Below are positions 48,635 through 57,744 of a DNA stretch of 64,000 nucleotides, in pieces. The stretch is from Shewanella sediminis HAW-EB3 (GTDB lineage Bacteria; Pseudomonadota; Gammaproteobacteria; Enterobacterales; Shewanellaceae): assembly GCF_000018025.1 (NCBI RefSeq), contig NC_009831.1, positions 1,178,001 to 1,242,000 of the forward strand. Direction: 5' to 3'. How positions within the stretch are numbered: position 1 is the stretch's first letter; every line of letters begins with the position of its first letter. A program made the translations under genes and the position numbers. The notes below the pieces were generated by a model. It was given only the letters and a program-made list of their open reading frames with translations, ran no database searches and was not told the origin of the DNA.

Positions 48635-49042
48635 TTAAAGTAATTTAACCTGATGCAGTAGTGTTTGTCCCTTCGATGAGAGAAGCCATAACAAGGTGCC
48701 GTTGTTTAAAGCAATCATTAACCATAAGGTTATTCGAAAACTCATTTTCTGAGATTTATGCCTAAGCCACCTCTGGGCCAGCAGCGCCCCGGGCCAGCCA
48801 CCAATAAGCGCCATCAGCTGCAGTGTGCTCTCTTTGGTGCGCCAGTTCCCCTTACGTGCTGCGGACTTATCAAGAGCATAAGCGATAAAGGTGAAGCCGC
48901 TAACTATGAGGTAGAAGGGGGCTATATGATAGGGCAACATCTGCTGAAACAGTGCGGTGGCTATAAGCATTGAGAAACCCAGAATAAACAGTAAGCCAAG
49001 GGAGCTTCTGTGTCTCGGCGGCTTAGTAAGTTTTGTCCTCAT
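48635..49042 (-). CDS. DUF1294 membrane protein
   Basis: The 135-residue protein has four hydrophobic segments and the DUF1294 core YALDKSAARKGNWRTKESTLQLMALIGG with PGALLAQRWLRHKS. In many bacteria this domain is fused to a cold-shock domain; here it is alone. Function is unknown. The start is ATG 49042. It lies downstream of the histidine kinase on the same strand, 88 bp away. Confidence 0.85.
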   Translation of the reverse strand: MRTKLTKPPRHRSSLGLLFILGFSMLIATALFQQMLPYHIAPFYLIVSGFTFIAYALDKSAARKGNWRTKESTLQLMALIGGWPGALLAQRWLRHKSQKMSFRITLWLMIALNNGTLLWLLSSKGQTLLHQVKLL

Positions 49043-49130
49043 CTGTTCATCTGTACTCGTTGTTATTTAATAGCGGTACTCATCTGCTGTTGAGATTATA
49101 TCAAGATTAGAAGCGGCATTGTTGGGCTGG

Positions 49131-50426
49131 TTAGTTATTTGCACCTGAATTTTCCAGTGTGATGATAAAATTTGCCCCCCCTATCGGTGCGTCCTCCACA
49201 GCGATACTGCCATCATGTTTATGGACAATCGATTGGACTATCGCGAGCCCTAACCCATAACCTCCCGAGTCACGTGAACGGCTGGGGTCTAGACGGGTAA
49301 AAGGCTCAAATATCTGTTTCTTCTTGCCCGGAGCGAGGCCGGAGCCATCATCCTGAATGCTGATTGTTAAAGCGTTATGCTGGCTCGCTACCGTGATGAG
49401 GCATTTAGCGTAAGCGAAGCGCCCCGCATTTCTCAATATGTTTGATAGGGCTATCACCATCAATTTGATGTCGCACCTTAACTGACACTGAGTCTCATCA
49501 TGGATGCTAAATTGGATCTTGGGATAGAAGTGTTGCACTTTCTCAACCGAGCGCTCGATAAGCTCTCTGGTACCTATTGAGCCTAGCTCCAGTTCCGCTC
49601 CATCGTGTTGAAGTCGGGAGTAACGCAGCACCTGTTTGACGAGTTCATCGAGCTCTTTAATCGAACGTTCGAGTTGCCCCTTAAGCTGTGAACGCTTATT
49701 TTCATCGGCCTCTTCGAGCAGTTCTATGGCGAACTCCATTCTAGCCAGAGGACTGCGGAACTCATGGGCGACCCCATGGAGGAGGTCTCTCTGGGTGATG
49801 AGTAACTGATCCAGCGCGGTCGATTTTTGCCGATTTGTGTCCGACATCAGGTCTGCCTGAGCTTGCAATGAGTCGATACTTATCTGCGAGGGGGAGGGGG
49901 GATTTTCAAGATATAGCGAGTCACTGAGGCGTTGTAGTGCTTTTCTCTCTTGATGATGTAACAGGGTAAAGGTTGCGATAGCGGTGAGCAGGGCAAACAG
50001 CCAGGTGAATATTTCTGCCGCATAGGCCAAGGTCATATCATCGAAAGGGCCGACGGTTAGCGCATACTCCTTCGAAATAGGGTAGTAAATAAGCCCCATA
50101 TCCGGGTCGATAATACCGTTACTGCCTATCTCTGAGTCAAGCTGTCCTAGGATATCCTGAGTGAAGTTGTCCTGATCTCGTTTGTCGAGATAGACGGGGG
50201 TATTTAACTCATCGGAAAGCTGCGCCGCCTTCTGTTGCCACTGATTTGGATTGGTGTTTTCAACACTGTTTTTGACCTGAGTCTGATACTCCAGAAGGTT
50301 GTCATTGAAGCTACTCATGGCGAGTCTGTCTATGACGTCATAGAAGATAGCCTGACTCAGCAAGGCTGCAATGCTAAAACTGATAGATAAGGCTATCGCC
50401 GCACGAACCGATTTAGTCATTATCAT
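49131..50426 (-). CDS. Sensor histidine kinase, RstB-like
   Basis: This 431-residue inner-membrane kinase has two transmembrane helices (about residues 8-30 and 138-158) around a periplasmic sensor. The phosphoacceptor His lies in GVAHEFRSPLARMEF, followed by N, G1 (QDDGSGLAPG), F and G2 (GGYGLGLAIV) boxes. The ATG overlaps the end of the response regulator gene (ATGA), so the pair is co-translated. The pairing and H-box resemble RstB of E. coli. The signal is unknown. It appears to belong to the operon starting with the secreted protease at 54217. Confidence 0.92.
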   Translation of the reverse strand: MIMTKSVRAAIALSISFSIAALLSQAIFYDVIDRLAMSSFNDNLLEYQTQVKNSVENTNPNQWQQKAAQLSDELNTPVYLDKRDQDNFTQDILGQLDSEIGSNGIIDPDMGLIYYPISKEYALTVGPFDDMTLAYAAEIFTWLFALLTAIATFTLLHHQERKALQRLSDSLYLENPPSPSQISIDSLQAQADLMSDTNRQKSTALDQLLITQRDLLHGVAHEFRSPLARMEFAIELLEEADENKRSQLKGQLERSIKELDELVKQVLRYSRLQHDGAELELGSIGTRELIERSVEKVQHFYPKIQFSIHDETQCQLRCDIKLMVIALSNILRNAGRFAYAKCLITVASQHNALTISIQDDGSGLAPGKKKQIFEPFTRLDPSRSRDSGGYGLGLAIVQSIVHKHDGSIAVEDAPIGGANFIITLENSGANN

Positions 50427-51121
50427 CTCGCAAGCAGGTATCCTTTGTTTCTGACCGTCTGGATAATATTCCCCGATTCGGCATGTTGGTTTAATTTATT
50501 TCTGAGTCTGGATATGCGTAGGTCTATCGAGCGCTCAATACCATCATATTCAAAATTGAAGATGGTTTTATGTAGTGCGTCCCGGCTGACTATCTCACCG
50601 CAGTGTATGGCGAGTTGCAACAGGACATCGTACTCGGCGCCGGTGAGTTCGATCGGCTGGTGGTCGACGCTGAGGGTTCTGTTTGCCGGGTTGAGCACAA
50701 AGCATTGGTTGCCAAACTGTATACTTTCCATCTCCTGACGTTTCTTGTGCTTCTCGAGATGTCTGAGTTGCGCCCTGATATGAGCGAGTAACACTCTGGG
50801 TTTAACGGGCTTCGCCAGATAGTCATCGGCGCCGACTTCGAGGCCGGTGACCTCATCGATATCATCATCGAGTGCCGTCAACATGATTATCGAGCCGTGG
50901 TAGTCCTCTCTGACCTGTTTGCATATGGTGAGTCCATCGACATGGGGGAGCATCAGATCGAGTATGACTATGTGTGGGTTCTGACTGAGGATCTCCTTCG
51001 CGGCGTTGAGGCCATCGTTAAGCACACTGACCCTGTAATCGTTTTGGATCAGATAGTCACGAACAAGCTCACAAAGTTCGATATCATCATCGATAAGTAG
51101 CACGGATAATTTGTTTTTCAT
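50423..51121 (-). CDS. OmpR-family response regulator, RstA-like
   Basis: The 232-residue regulator has a receiver domain with D11-D13 acidic pocket, phosphoacceptor D55 in VILDLMLPH and Lys in LAKPVKPR. It is followed by a winged-helix DNA-binding domain (LTGAEYDVLLQLA, RSIDLRISRLRNKL, TVRNKGYLLA). It overlaps the kinase gene by 4 bp. It starts 64 bp after the lipoprotein gene, so one transcript through all four genes is likely. Target genes may include its own operon; this is inference. Confidence 0.94.
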   Translation of the reverse strand: MKNKLSVLLIDDDIELCELVRDYLIQNDYRVSVLNDGLNAAKEILSQNPHIVILDLMLPHVDGLTICKQVREDYHGSIIMLTALDDDIDEVTGLEVGADDYLAKPVKPRVLLAHIRAQLRHLEKHKKRQEMESIQFGNQCFVLNPANRTLSVDHQPIELTGAEYDVLLQLAIHCGEIVSRDALHKTIFNFEYDGIERSIDLRISRLRNKLNQHAESGNIIQTVRNKGYLLAR

Positions 51122-51185
51122 TGAACTCTCCGAGGTAAGCCCCCTATTGCTACGGGAGCTATCTCAGTCAATATTTAATACGTTA

Positions 51186-51560
51186 TTAGTCTGCCAGCTT
51201 CTTTTTGCACATCTCGAATATAACCCGATTATAAGATGTCATAAAGTCTATGAGCTGTTTACGTTTCTCTCTCTGCTCTGTGGTGGATATCGCATCCCCG
51301 GTACCTGTCATATATTGCACGCCACACACGGTCTTGGCTTGCTCACTCTCCTCTTGAGATATCCCGGGCAGGGTCGCTCTTCGCCCTGTGGTTGCATAGA
51401 GCCTCAGGTCGCCCAAGAGCTGAGCCTCCTTGACGGACTGTGCGACCTGAGCCTCTGTCGGATCTATGTTTGAGTCTTCTGTATGGTTACACCCGCTAAG
51501 TTGAGTCGTCATAAACAATATGGCTAATACAATGAGTAAGTGATCGCTGACTCTGTTCAT
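51186..51560 (-). CDS. Small lipoprotein of the protease/two-component operon
   Basis: The 124-residue product has a lipoprotein signal peptide with lipobox LSGC (Cys at residue 24), a helical charged region and two further Cys (TVCGVQ and EMCKKK) that could form a disulfide. I recognise no family. Its ATG overlaps the protease gene's stop codon by 4 bp, so it is probably made along with the protease. It could be a chaperone, inhibitor or periplasmic sensor partner; nothing in the sequence decides. Confidence 0.75.
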   Translation of the reverse strand: MNRVSDHLLIVLAILFMTTQLSGCNHTEDSNIDPTEAQVAQSVKEAQLLGDLRLYATTGRRATLPGISQEESEQAKTVCGVQYMTGTGDAISTTEQREKRKQLIDFMTSYNRVIFEMCKKKLAD

Positions 51561-54217
51561 AGGTCTCTCCCTCTTAAACCTCTTGCTCCCAGCAATGGCA
51601 GTAAGATAAATAACCAGAAGCCTAAGGCGCCGCCGGATGAACTACCACCCGTCTCGCTTCCACTGCCCCCTGTGGTACCCGTGTTTGTGGCATTAACTGT
51701 GATGGTGACGACTGCACTGGCAGTGGCTTTCGATGAGTCCTGCAGGGTGTAAGTGATGGTTTCACTGCCAGAAAAGCCTGCTGCCGGGGTGTAGCTTATC
51801 TTGTTATTGATGATAGTGGCTGTGCCTTGTCCCGTATAATTGAGACTTAACAGGCTGAGTTGATCGCCGCTATCGATATCACTGTCATTGCTTAAGGGGT
51901 CGATAACATTGTTCGATGAGTCCTGGCTTACACTGCTTGCATCATTGACTGCATTGGGCGCATCGTTCACCGCCGTGACGCTGACAAGTGTCGGGAATGC
52001 CTCACTCTCTATGCTGCCACTGTGAGCGATGACAAGGACGGATAACTCACCGTTAAAGTCGGCAGTCGGTGAGATGGTGTTGCCATTCACCTGGTAGTTA
52101 TTCCCGGCTTGCAGGGTAAGGCTGGTCGCCGTGAGTCCCTGGTACTGGTACATATCGGTCGATAATGTCAGTTCGCCATCCTCATCCATGGTGAGGGGAG
52201 TCTTAAGAGCGGTGATCTCGATACTCTGCTCGTTTGTCCCCGCAGCAACAGAGAAGTTGCCGTTATTGACCGCAAAGAATATGTTGTCGGCGCAGGAGAG
52301 TTTAATGCGGGCGCTATTCGACGTTATTTGAGTCAGAGTGACCTCGTGACTGCCGTCGTTGTCGACCCCCATAGCCAGATCTGTATCGAAGCTACTTCCC
52401 CCATTGGTTGAAAGCTGAATGTTCACCTTACTGCATGAGATAGGCGCCGAAGCGGTATTGGCGACATTCCAGGTAACGAGCTGACTGTTATTAGCCCAAC
52501 TGCTGCCCGCAGCCGGCTCGATAACGGCGAAGGCTTGACTGGTGTCGACCACGCTGATTTTCATCGAGTCACGGGCTAGTCCCTGATTACCATCTCTCAC
52601 CATTAAGCGAAAGTTGAGTTCACGGGTCGTCGTTGGATAGGTTTCGCCAATGGTCAGTTTATTGAGCAGAATATCCTCGAGTCTCGGCAAGGTGCGACTG
52701 GGTTGACTGGTCGGGTTCCAGACCCTGAACAGAGGGCGTTTACCGTCATCGACCTGCTCGGCTGCACTGGCGCTGGCCGGTCCTAAGTCATATTGTTGCC
52801 AGTCATAGGAGAGGGGATCGCCATCGGCGTCGGTTGCGCTACCCGTCAACACAAAGGGAGTGCGGGCGGGAATAGTATAGTCGGCTCCCGCGTTGACCTC
52901 TGGATTTGTATTCGACGTCGTGCCGACTTGAGCGCAGCTACTGCCAGTGCCCGTGGTGATATGGGCCTGTATGACATCAATCGAATGGGAATGGAAATAG
53001 GGGTTAGAGTTATCCTGTAGGTTTTGTTGACCACAGATCCCCGCATAGCTCATGACCGTAGAACCACTTCCCGGCTCAAAAGCACTGCTGTCGGCCCGGT
53101 TGCCATCGCAGGAATCGGTCAGGCCATTAAAGGTATGATCGGCGCCAAACTGGTGACCTAACTCATGGGCGACATAGTCGATATTAAACGCATCGCCTGT
53201 GGGGCTGGGGCTACCGGTTACTCCGTCACCCTTGGCTGTGACGTCACAGATGACTCCGAGTGCTGCCAGTCCGCCACCTCCGGTTCCGACCACATGGCCG
53301 ACATCGTAACTGGTGTTGCCTATCGCATTATCTATGATCCCGGTGTTGGCTTCACCATCGGCATCGGTATTTGCGAAGGGGTCGGTATTCGGGTCGACAA
53401 AAATCAGCGAGTCATTATTGGCAACCAGCTCTAACTTCACCGCCAGATCGGCCTGATAAACATCATTGACCCGATTGAGCATAGTGATGACGGCGGCAAG
53501 ACCCCTCTCCTTGGTTCCACCATGGAACTGGGTGTACTCTCCCGTGGCGGAGATGGCTATCCGGTAGGTCTTCAGTTGAGTCGCCTGAGCCTGGGCGTCC
53601 TTATCTCGGGAAGCCATGGCTTGGGGAACCATAGCCGCGTCTCTGAGGGCATGGCTAGTGAATGCCTGTTGACTCTTATCTCTGATCTTTGGTGGCAAGC
53701 GTTTGGGCATATTTGCTAGATTCAGCGGGATGGCGTCTTTGCGAAAGTAGCTGATATAGCGAGCATCGCTGTCGCGATATTGAGGGTCGATAAAGACCGT
53801 TTCTTTGCCGTATCTGAATAAACCATGAAAACCCTGAGGCGTAATATCGAAACGGCCATGATTGTCCGGTTTACCCAACTCATGACCACTGAAGGTTTTA
53901 ATATTGGGATACTTTTCATTAAGCCCTCCCTCGACTATAGCGGAAGGTTTGAGCTCAAAGTCGGCAAAGTTACCATCGGGTAGAGGCAGGGTAATGATGA
54001 CCGAGTCGCGGTTTGTCAACAGTATCTGATTCAGTGCGGCGATATTTGTGCTCAGCTGTTGACTGGAAAGAGCCTGGCTATTTACCCGTGTGAGATCGTC
54101 TCTGTTAGCAAGCTTTTGCCATTCGTTAAACTGACTCCCGGACTGAACTCCGGCGACGGCGGAATATGATACAGCCGTCGCGATACAGAGACTCAAAACC
54201 GTCAAGACTTTTTTCAT
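51557..54217 (-). CDS. Secreted reprolysin-like zinc metalloprotease with GlyGly-CTERM sorting tail
   Basis: The 886-residue exported protein has a Sec signal peptide (KVLTVLSLCIATAVSYSAVAG). A zincin domain carries H351-ELGHQFGADH (HEXXHXXGXXH) and a Met-turn-like VMSYAGICG. Further on are cadherin or Ig-like repeats (VNAGADYTIPARTPF, ATDADGDPLSYDW; later NDAPNAVNDASSVSQDS). The C-terminus is a GlyGly-CTERM signal: a Gly-Ser rich stretch, a hydrophobic helix (LGFWLFILLPLLGARG) and a basic end. Rhombosortase normally cleaves such tails and the product leaves by type II secretion. The gene heads a leftward operon with a lipoprotein and a two-component pair. AAGGGGAACC precedes the ATG. Confidence 0.93.
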   Translation of the reverse strand: MKKVLTVLSLCIATAVSYSAVAGVQSGSQFNEWQKLANRDDLTRVNSQALSSQQLSTNIAALNQILLTNRDSVIITLPLPDGNFADFELKPSAIVEGGLNEKYPNIKTFSGHELGKPDNHGRFDITPQGFHGLFRYGKETVFIDPQYRDSDARYISYFRKDAIPLNLANMPKRLPPKIRDKSQQAFTSHALRDAAMVPQAMASRDKDAQAQATQLKTYRIAISATGEYTQFHGGTKERGLAAVITMLNRVNDVYQADLAVKLELVANNDSLIFVDPNTDPFANTDADGEANTGIIDNAIGNTSYDVGHVVGTGGGGLAALGVICDVTAKGDGVTGSPSPTGDAFNIDYVAHELGHQFGADHTFNGLTDSCDGNRADSSAFEPGSGSTVMSYAGICGQQNLQDNSNPYFHSHSIDVIQAHITTGTGSSCAQVGTTSNTNPEVNAGADYTIPARTPFVLTGSATDADGDPLSYDWQQYDLGPASASAAEQVDDGKRPLFRVWNPTSQPSRTLPRLEDILLNKLTIGETYPTTTRELNFRLMVRDGNQGLARDSMKISVVDTSQAFAVIEPAAGSSWANNSQLVTWNVANTASAPISCSKVNIQLSTNGGSSFDTDLAMGVDNDGSHEVTLTQITSNSARIKLSCADNIFFAVNNGNFSVAAGTNEQSIEITALKTPLTMDEDGELTLSTDMYQYQGLTATSLTLQAGNNYQVNGNTISPTADFNGELSVLVIAHSGSIESEAFPTLVSVTAVNDAPNAVNDASSVSQDSSNNVIDPLSNDSDIDSGDQLSLLSLNYTGQGTATIINNKISYTPAAGFSGSETITYTLQDSSKATASAVVTITVNATNTGTTGGSGSETGGSSSGGALGFWLFILLPLLGARGLRGRDL

Positions 54218-54375
54218 GGTGGTTCCCCTTTACCAAATGAAGAGTTATCACCTTAATGTAATAAGGGTGTTAACTTCCTTGGCAAATTGTAGCTGCTTTG
54301 CCTCGTTTGATACAAACGGATACAAAGGGCCGGTTCACCCGCTGGCTTTGGGTCTTATCCCGGTGTAGTTTCAAT

Positions 54376-54858
54376 TTACCACTGAAAGCCGTGGGAGCCT
54401 GCCGCCGCGCCCGCCACTGCTATCAGGCTTAGGGAGAGCAGGAAGATGTGCATCTTATGCACCAAAGAGAAGGTTTTCTCGCTATCTTGTGCGGCTTTTT
54501 TTCGGAACCAATTATGCAAAAAGAGGGGTTCTAAGATAAAAAGCACCAGGGTGAAGATTGCCCAAACTAATGTCATCAGATGCATCCACCAAAAATTGAG
54601 GTGGAGATAGCGCTCCCAGCCATCGATAATATCAAGCATTATGTAGCCGGAGATACCGGTTGCCAGAGTGACAAATTTTGCCTGAAATGAGAACTTGTTC
54701 TCCAGAGTCTCAAACAGTTCCAGTCGTTTCTCGGGAGAGGTGAGTTTTTTGATTGCTGGCAGAAGAACCGTGGTGACGAAGGCGACGCCACCTATCCAGA
54801 GTACAACCCCGAGTAGGTGTATGGCGCGGGCTATGATGAAGTAATCGTGTTGTTCCAT
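54376..54858 (-). CDS. Four-helix integral membrane protein, CopD/DUF2269-like
   Basis: The 160-residue protein has four hydrophobic segments and several His residues near helix ends (ARAIHLLGVVLWIGG, HLNFWWMHLMTLVW, LVHKMHIFLL), a pattern shared by CopD-like and DUF2269-like proteins that may bind heme or copper. The exact family is not certain and no function is assigned. The gene lies between the protease promoter region and a degraded MarR gene. Confidence 0.7.
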   Translation of the reverse strand: MEQHDYFIIARAIHLLGVVLWIGGVAFVTTVLLPAIKKLTSPEKRLELFETLENKFSFQAKFVTLATGISGYIMLDIIDGWERYLHLNFWWMHLMTLVWAIFTLVLFILEPLFLHNWFRKKAAQDSEKTFSLVHKMHIFLLSLSLIAVAGAAAGSHGFQW

Positions 54859-54994
54859 GAGCCTGGAGTGTCTCTGATTTGAGCCTGTTGAATCTTGCCA
54901 GAGTACTGGCTTTGCTCATCGAGTTCCATCTAACCGGGAAGATTTACATTTAAGCTTTTGTCTGCGGTTAAGCGTCGACCCGCCGTCGCATTCT

Positions 54995-55283
54995 TCATTA
55001 ACAGGTATCTCAAATCGCAAGAACCATGGGGCAGACTAGGCAGAGCGTACAGCGCATCGCCAACGAGTTGGAAAAGTTGGCGATTGTCTCGTTTGAAGAT
55101 AACCCGGATCATAAGACGGCTAAATTGATTGAGCGTACCGAGAAGGGCGCTCAGTTGTTTGAAAGGCTAAGTGAGCTTCTTCCTGCCTGGAGTGACGCGG
55201 CATTGGAAGGTATTACCGAACAGGAGTTGGCGACAACCCTGAAAGTCGTCGCTAAACTCGTGACTCACTTTGAAAAAAGTTAG
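54995..55283 (+). pseudogene. 5'-truncated MarR-family regulator
   Basis: From 55002 the frame reads QVSQIARTMGQTRQSVQRIANELEK and continues as a normal MarR winged helix to a TAA at 55281-55283. The first 50-55 residues expected for MarR proteins are absent. The frame meets a TAA at 54999. Just before it, another frame gives SLT, which would join to VSQIARTMG if one G near 55004 were removed. This suggests a frameshift plus loss of the 5' end, the missing part running into the neighbouring divergent gene. An ATG at 55026 could not give a complete protein. Confidence 0.72.
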
Positions 55284-55284
55284 G

Positions 55285-55764
55285 TTATCTTGGGGGCTTA
55301 GCCGAGATCCACAGCTTGATATGACCCTCGACGACCACGACATCATTATCATCATAGGCGGTCACAGGCACCAGCAGATCGCCCTCGACCCACTGCTCGG
55401 GTTTGACTTCTGCCACACAACGAATATCGCTGCCCGCCTTGGCGGTGTAATCTAAGCTCATCCCTTTAGGTATCCATCTCAGGTGGCTCGGGATAGAGGC
55501 CTCCGCCATAACGCCCATAGCCATCTCAAGACCATTACAGATGGCTATCACATGCACGGTCTTAATATGGTTATGTACGGCGTTGCGCTTCTTGATTAAA
55601 CATTCGCAGTAATGGGGTCTGAGCTCGGTGATTAAAGGCCTTATCGTGCCGAAGTAGGGCGCCATACGGGACACCATAAGCGAGAAGATCTTATTGCCAT
55701 AGGGTAAACGGGTGACTCTATTGTAAAGCTTCATTACTTTGGTCGGTTTCTGCTGCGCCATCAA
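55285..55764 (-). CDS. DUF4442 hotdog-fold protein
   Basis: The 159-residue protein matches the DUF4442 thioesterase-like hotdog family: PYFGTIRPLITELRPHYCEC, RNAVHNHIKTVHVIAICNGLEMAMGVM with the conserved N-H-x-x-T-x-H, and a C-terminal strand set. Members are thought to act on acyl-thioesters, but activity is not shown. It is convergent with the degraded MarR gene and separated from it by one base. Confidence 0.85.
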   Translation of the reverse strand: MMAQQKPTKVMKLYNRVTRLPYGNKIFSLMVSRMAPYFGTIRPLITELRPHYCECLIKKRNAVHNHIKTVHVIAICNGLEMAMGVMAEASIPSHLRWIPKGMSLDYTAKAGSDIRCVAEVKPEQWVEGDLLVPVTAYDDNDVVVVEGHIKLWISAKPPR

Positions 55765-55987
55765 TATCTTCCTGCGTTATTCTTATTCTGGTCGGATGAG
55801 TTTAGACTAATTGAAAAACAGGTGAATAACAAATGATTAACAATGGTGAGTTGAAACGGGGAATTTTTTTAATAATGAAACAAACTTCATTTCCACTTGT
55901 CTCACTTTGGTACGTATAATGCCAATCGGTATAATGCCTTGGGTACCTATAACCCCAGATTAGTTGAATTCACATTAAGGATAGAAA

Positions 55988-56920
55988 TTGAAATACCTGC
56001 TTATTTACCTGAAAGGCATGGCGATGGGCGCCGCTGATGTTGTTCCCGGTGTATCCGGTGGCACGATTGCATTTATCACAGGTATTTTAGATACCCTGTT
56101 GGAGAGTATTCGCCGTATTAATCCGACCATAATCAAGGTGGTTAAGGAGAAAGGTATCAAAGGCGCCTTCATGCATATTAATGGCCCTTTTCTTGTCTGT
56201 GTCTTCGGCGGTATTTTAACCAGCATCTTTACTTTATCAAAAGTCATCTCTTATCTACTTGTTACCCACCCGGTTCCTGTTTGGTCCTTCTTCTTTGGGC
56301 TTATCTTGATCTCGGTCGTTCATATGCTTAAACAGGTAAAAAGCTTCTCTATGGTTCGGGTAGTACTATTTGGGCTTGGTGTCCTATTTGCCTGGGGGAT
56401 CACCATGTTGAATCCTATTTCGTTGGAGATGACTTACCTGAATGTGTTTATCGGAGGGAGCATTGCTATCTGTGCCATGTTGCTACCGGGGATCTCCGGG
56501 AGTTTTATTCTACTGCTACTGGGTCTTTATCCTTCGGTACTCGCAGCGGCCAAAAATTTAGACATCACAGTGCTCGCCATCTTCGCATCGGGTTGCGTCG
56601 CGGGCTTACTGACCTTCAGCCATCTATTGTCGGCGCTACTGAGAAAGTACCACGATGCGACACTTATCTTCCTGACTGGCTTGATGTTAGGTACGTTAGG
56701 CAAGATCTGGCCCTGGAAAGAGGTGCTTACCTGGCGCAGTAACTCCAAAGGTGAACAGGTGCCCTTGTTGGAGCAGAATCTGTCACCGATGCAGTTTGAA
56801 CAGTTAACGGGCCAGCCTGCCCATATTGCATGGGCCGTTGGCGCGCTTTTGTGTGGCATCTTGTTGGTGTGGGGGCTGGAGCAGTTTGCCGCACGCAGTG
56901 GCGTGGGCAGCGAGGATTAA
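55988..56920 (+). CDS. popT: DUF368 membrane protein, probable polyprenyl-phosphate transporter (PopT)
   Basis: This 310-residue polytopic protein has the DUF368 signature MGAADVVPGVSGGTIAFITGI near the start and its internal repeat MLLPGISGSFILLLLGLY, consistent with an inverted-repeat transporter. DUF368 proteins are reported to recycle undecaprenyl phosphate across the membrane, which feeds peptidoglycan and O-antigen synthesis. The start is TTG 55988 behind AAGGATAG; no nearer ATG fits. A small lipoprotein gene follows 4 bp downstream. A solo ATGCCAATCGGTAT motif lies about 70 bp upstream. Confidence 0.88.
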   Translation: MKYLLIYLKGMAMGAADVVPGVSGGTIAFITGILDTLLESIRRINPTIIKVVKEKGIKGAFMHINGPFLVCVFGGILTSIFTLSKVISYLLVTHPVPVWSFFFGLILISVVHMLKQVKSFSMVRVVLFGLGVLFAWGITMLNPISLEMTYLNVFIGGSIAICAMLLPGISGSFILLLLGLYPSVLAAAKNLDITVLAIFASGCVAGLLTFSHLLSALLRKYHDATLIFLTGLMLGTLGKIWPWKEVLTWRSNSKGEQVPLLEQNLSPMQFEQLTGQPAHIAWAVGALLCGILLVWGLEQFAARSGVGSED

Positions 56921-56924
56921 TATT

Positions 56925-57131
56925 ATGGCTATTTCTATGAAAAATGCTGTGTTGTTAGCTCTGTTACTGGGGATCTCCGCTTGCTCGAACCTCAAGTTTG
57001 CCCCGATAGATGTCCATGTTGAACCCGAGGCCAAAGGGGAGTTGCCTGATTCCAGAGCTGATCCTATGGCGGGCAATAATGAACGTATCGTCAATGAAGC
57101 CAGACAGGATGGCAGGCTGGAGAGAAACTAG
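56925..57131 (+). CDS. Small lipoprotein downstream of the DUF368 gene
   Basis: The 68-residue product has a lipoprotein signal (KNAVLLALLLGISAC, lipobox ISAC) and a short acidic and basic mature part. It starts at ATG 56925, 4 bp after the transporter stop, with GAGGA upstream. The spacing suggests co-expression. The family is not recognised. Confidence 0.7.
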   Translation: MAISMKNAVLLALLLGISACSNLKFAPIDVHVEPEAKGELPDSRADPMAGNNERIVNEARQDGRLERN

Positions 57132-57180
57132 ATATACGCTATTCGTGACTAGAGCCTAGGATCTAGTCACTTATTATCAT

Positions 57181-57525
57181 TTAACCCGCCTGACGGCTGT
57201 TATCGACCTGCTTCTTGTCGTAATACTCGAACGGGAACAGGTTACGGATCCGTTGGGTGATATCGTCGCTCACATTGGCTGATACATGCAGCCTGACAGT
57301 ACCGACTTTTTCGCATCTGACTGAACAGGTAAGCTTCTCTGCCTTGGCGATCGCGCGGCATTCTTTTTGAAACTTCTCCGGGATCTTTCCTTTATGGGAG
57401 GCTAACCTGCCATCCTTAAAATGCATCTCAAAAATCGAGAGTCCCTTCTTACCGCTGAATATCAATTTATAGGCGAGGACAATCCCGATAGCGATAAAAA
57501 TAATCTTCAATACAGTAGGGGTCAT
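57181..57525 (-). CDS. DUF3634-family protein with N-terminal membrane helix
   Basis: The 114-residue protein has an N-terminal helix (IIFIAIGIVLAYKLIF), then FEMHFKDGRLASHKGKIPEKF and ITQRIRNLFPFEYY, the pattern of DUF3634 proteins in Vibrio and Shewanella. Function is unknown. It faces the small lipoprotein gene. Confidence 0.78.
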   Translation of the reverse strand: MTPTVLKIIFIAIGIVLAYKLIFSGKKGLSIFEMHFKDGRLASHKGKIPEKFQKECRAIAKAEKLTCSVRCEKVGTVRLHVSANVSDDITQRIRNLFPFEYYDKKQVDNSRQAG

Positions 57526-57591
57526 TTAGTCATCCTTTTTAGACTCGTTTTATTAAAGATACTCCGGCTGTTACCGTTTTGGTAGTAGAGA

Positions 57592-57659
57592 ATACCAATC
57601 AATATAAAGATGTGATCGCTCAGCGATAATTTAGCGTTTCTGAGTATACCGATTGGTAT
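57592..57659. mobile_element. Internally deleted MITE copy, 68 bp
   Basis: It starts ATACCAATCAATATAAAG, continues TGATCGCTCAGCGA, TTTAGCG, and ends ATACCGATTGGTAT. The two ends and first 40 bases match the 265-bp element at 44765; the middle is missing. Confidence 0.72.
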
Positions 57660-57744
57660 TTGCTCACGTTTAAGCCAGTTTCTGCTAGACTCAATGATTG
57701 ATATGGAGCATTTTATTTCAATCATCAAAGTTAAGGATAACACT

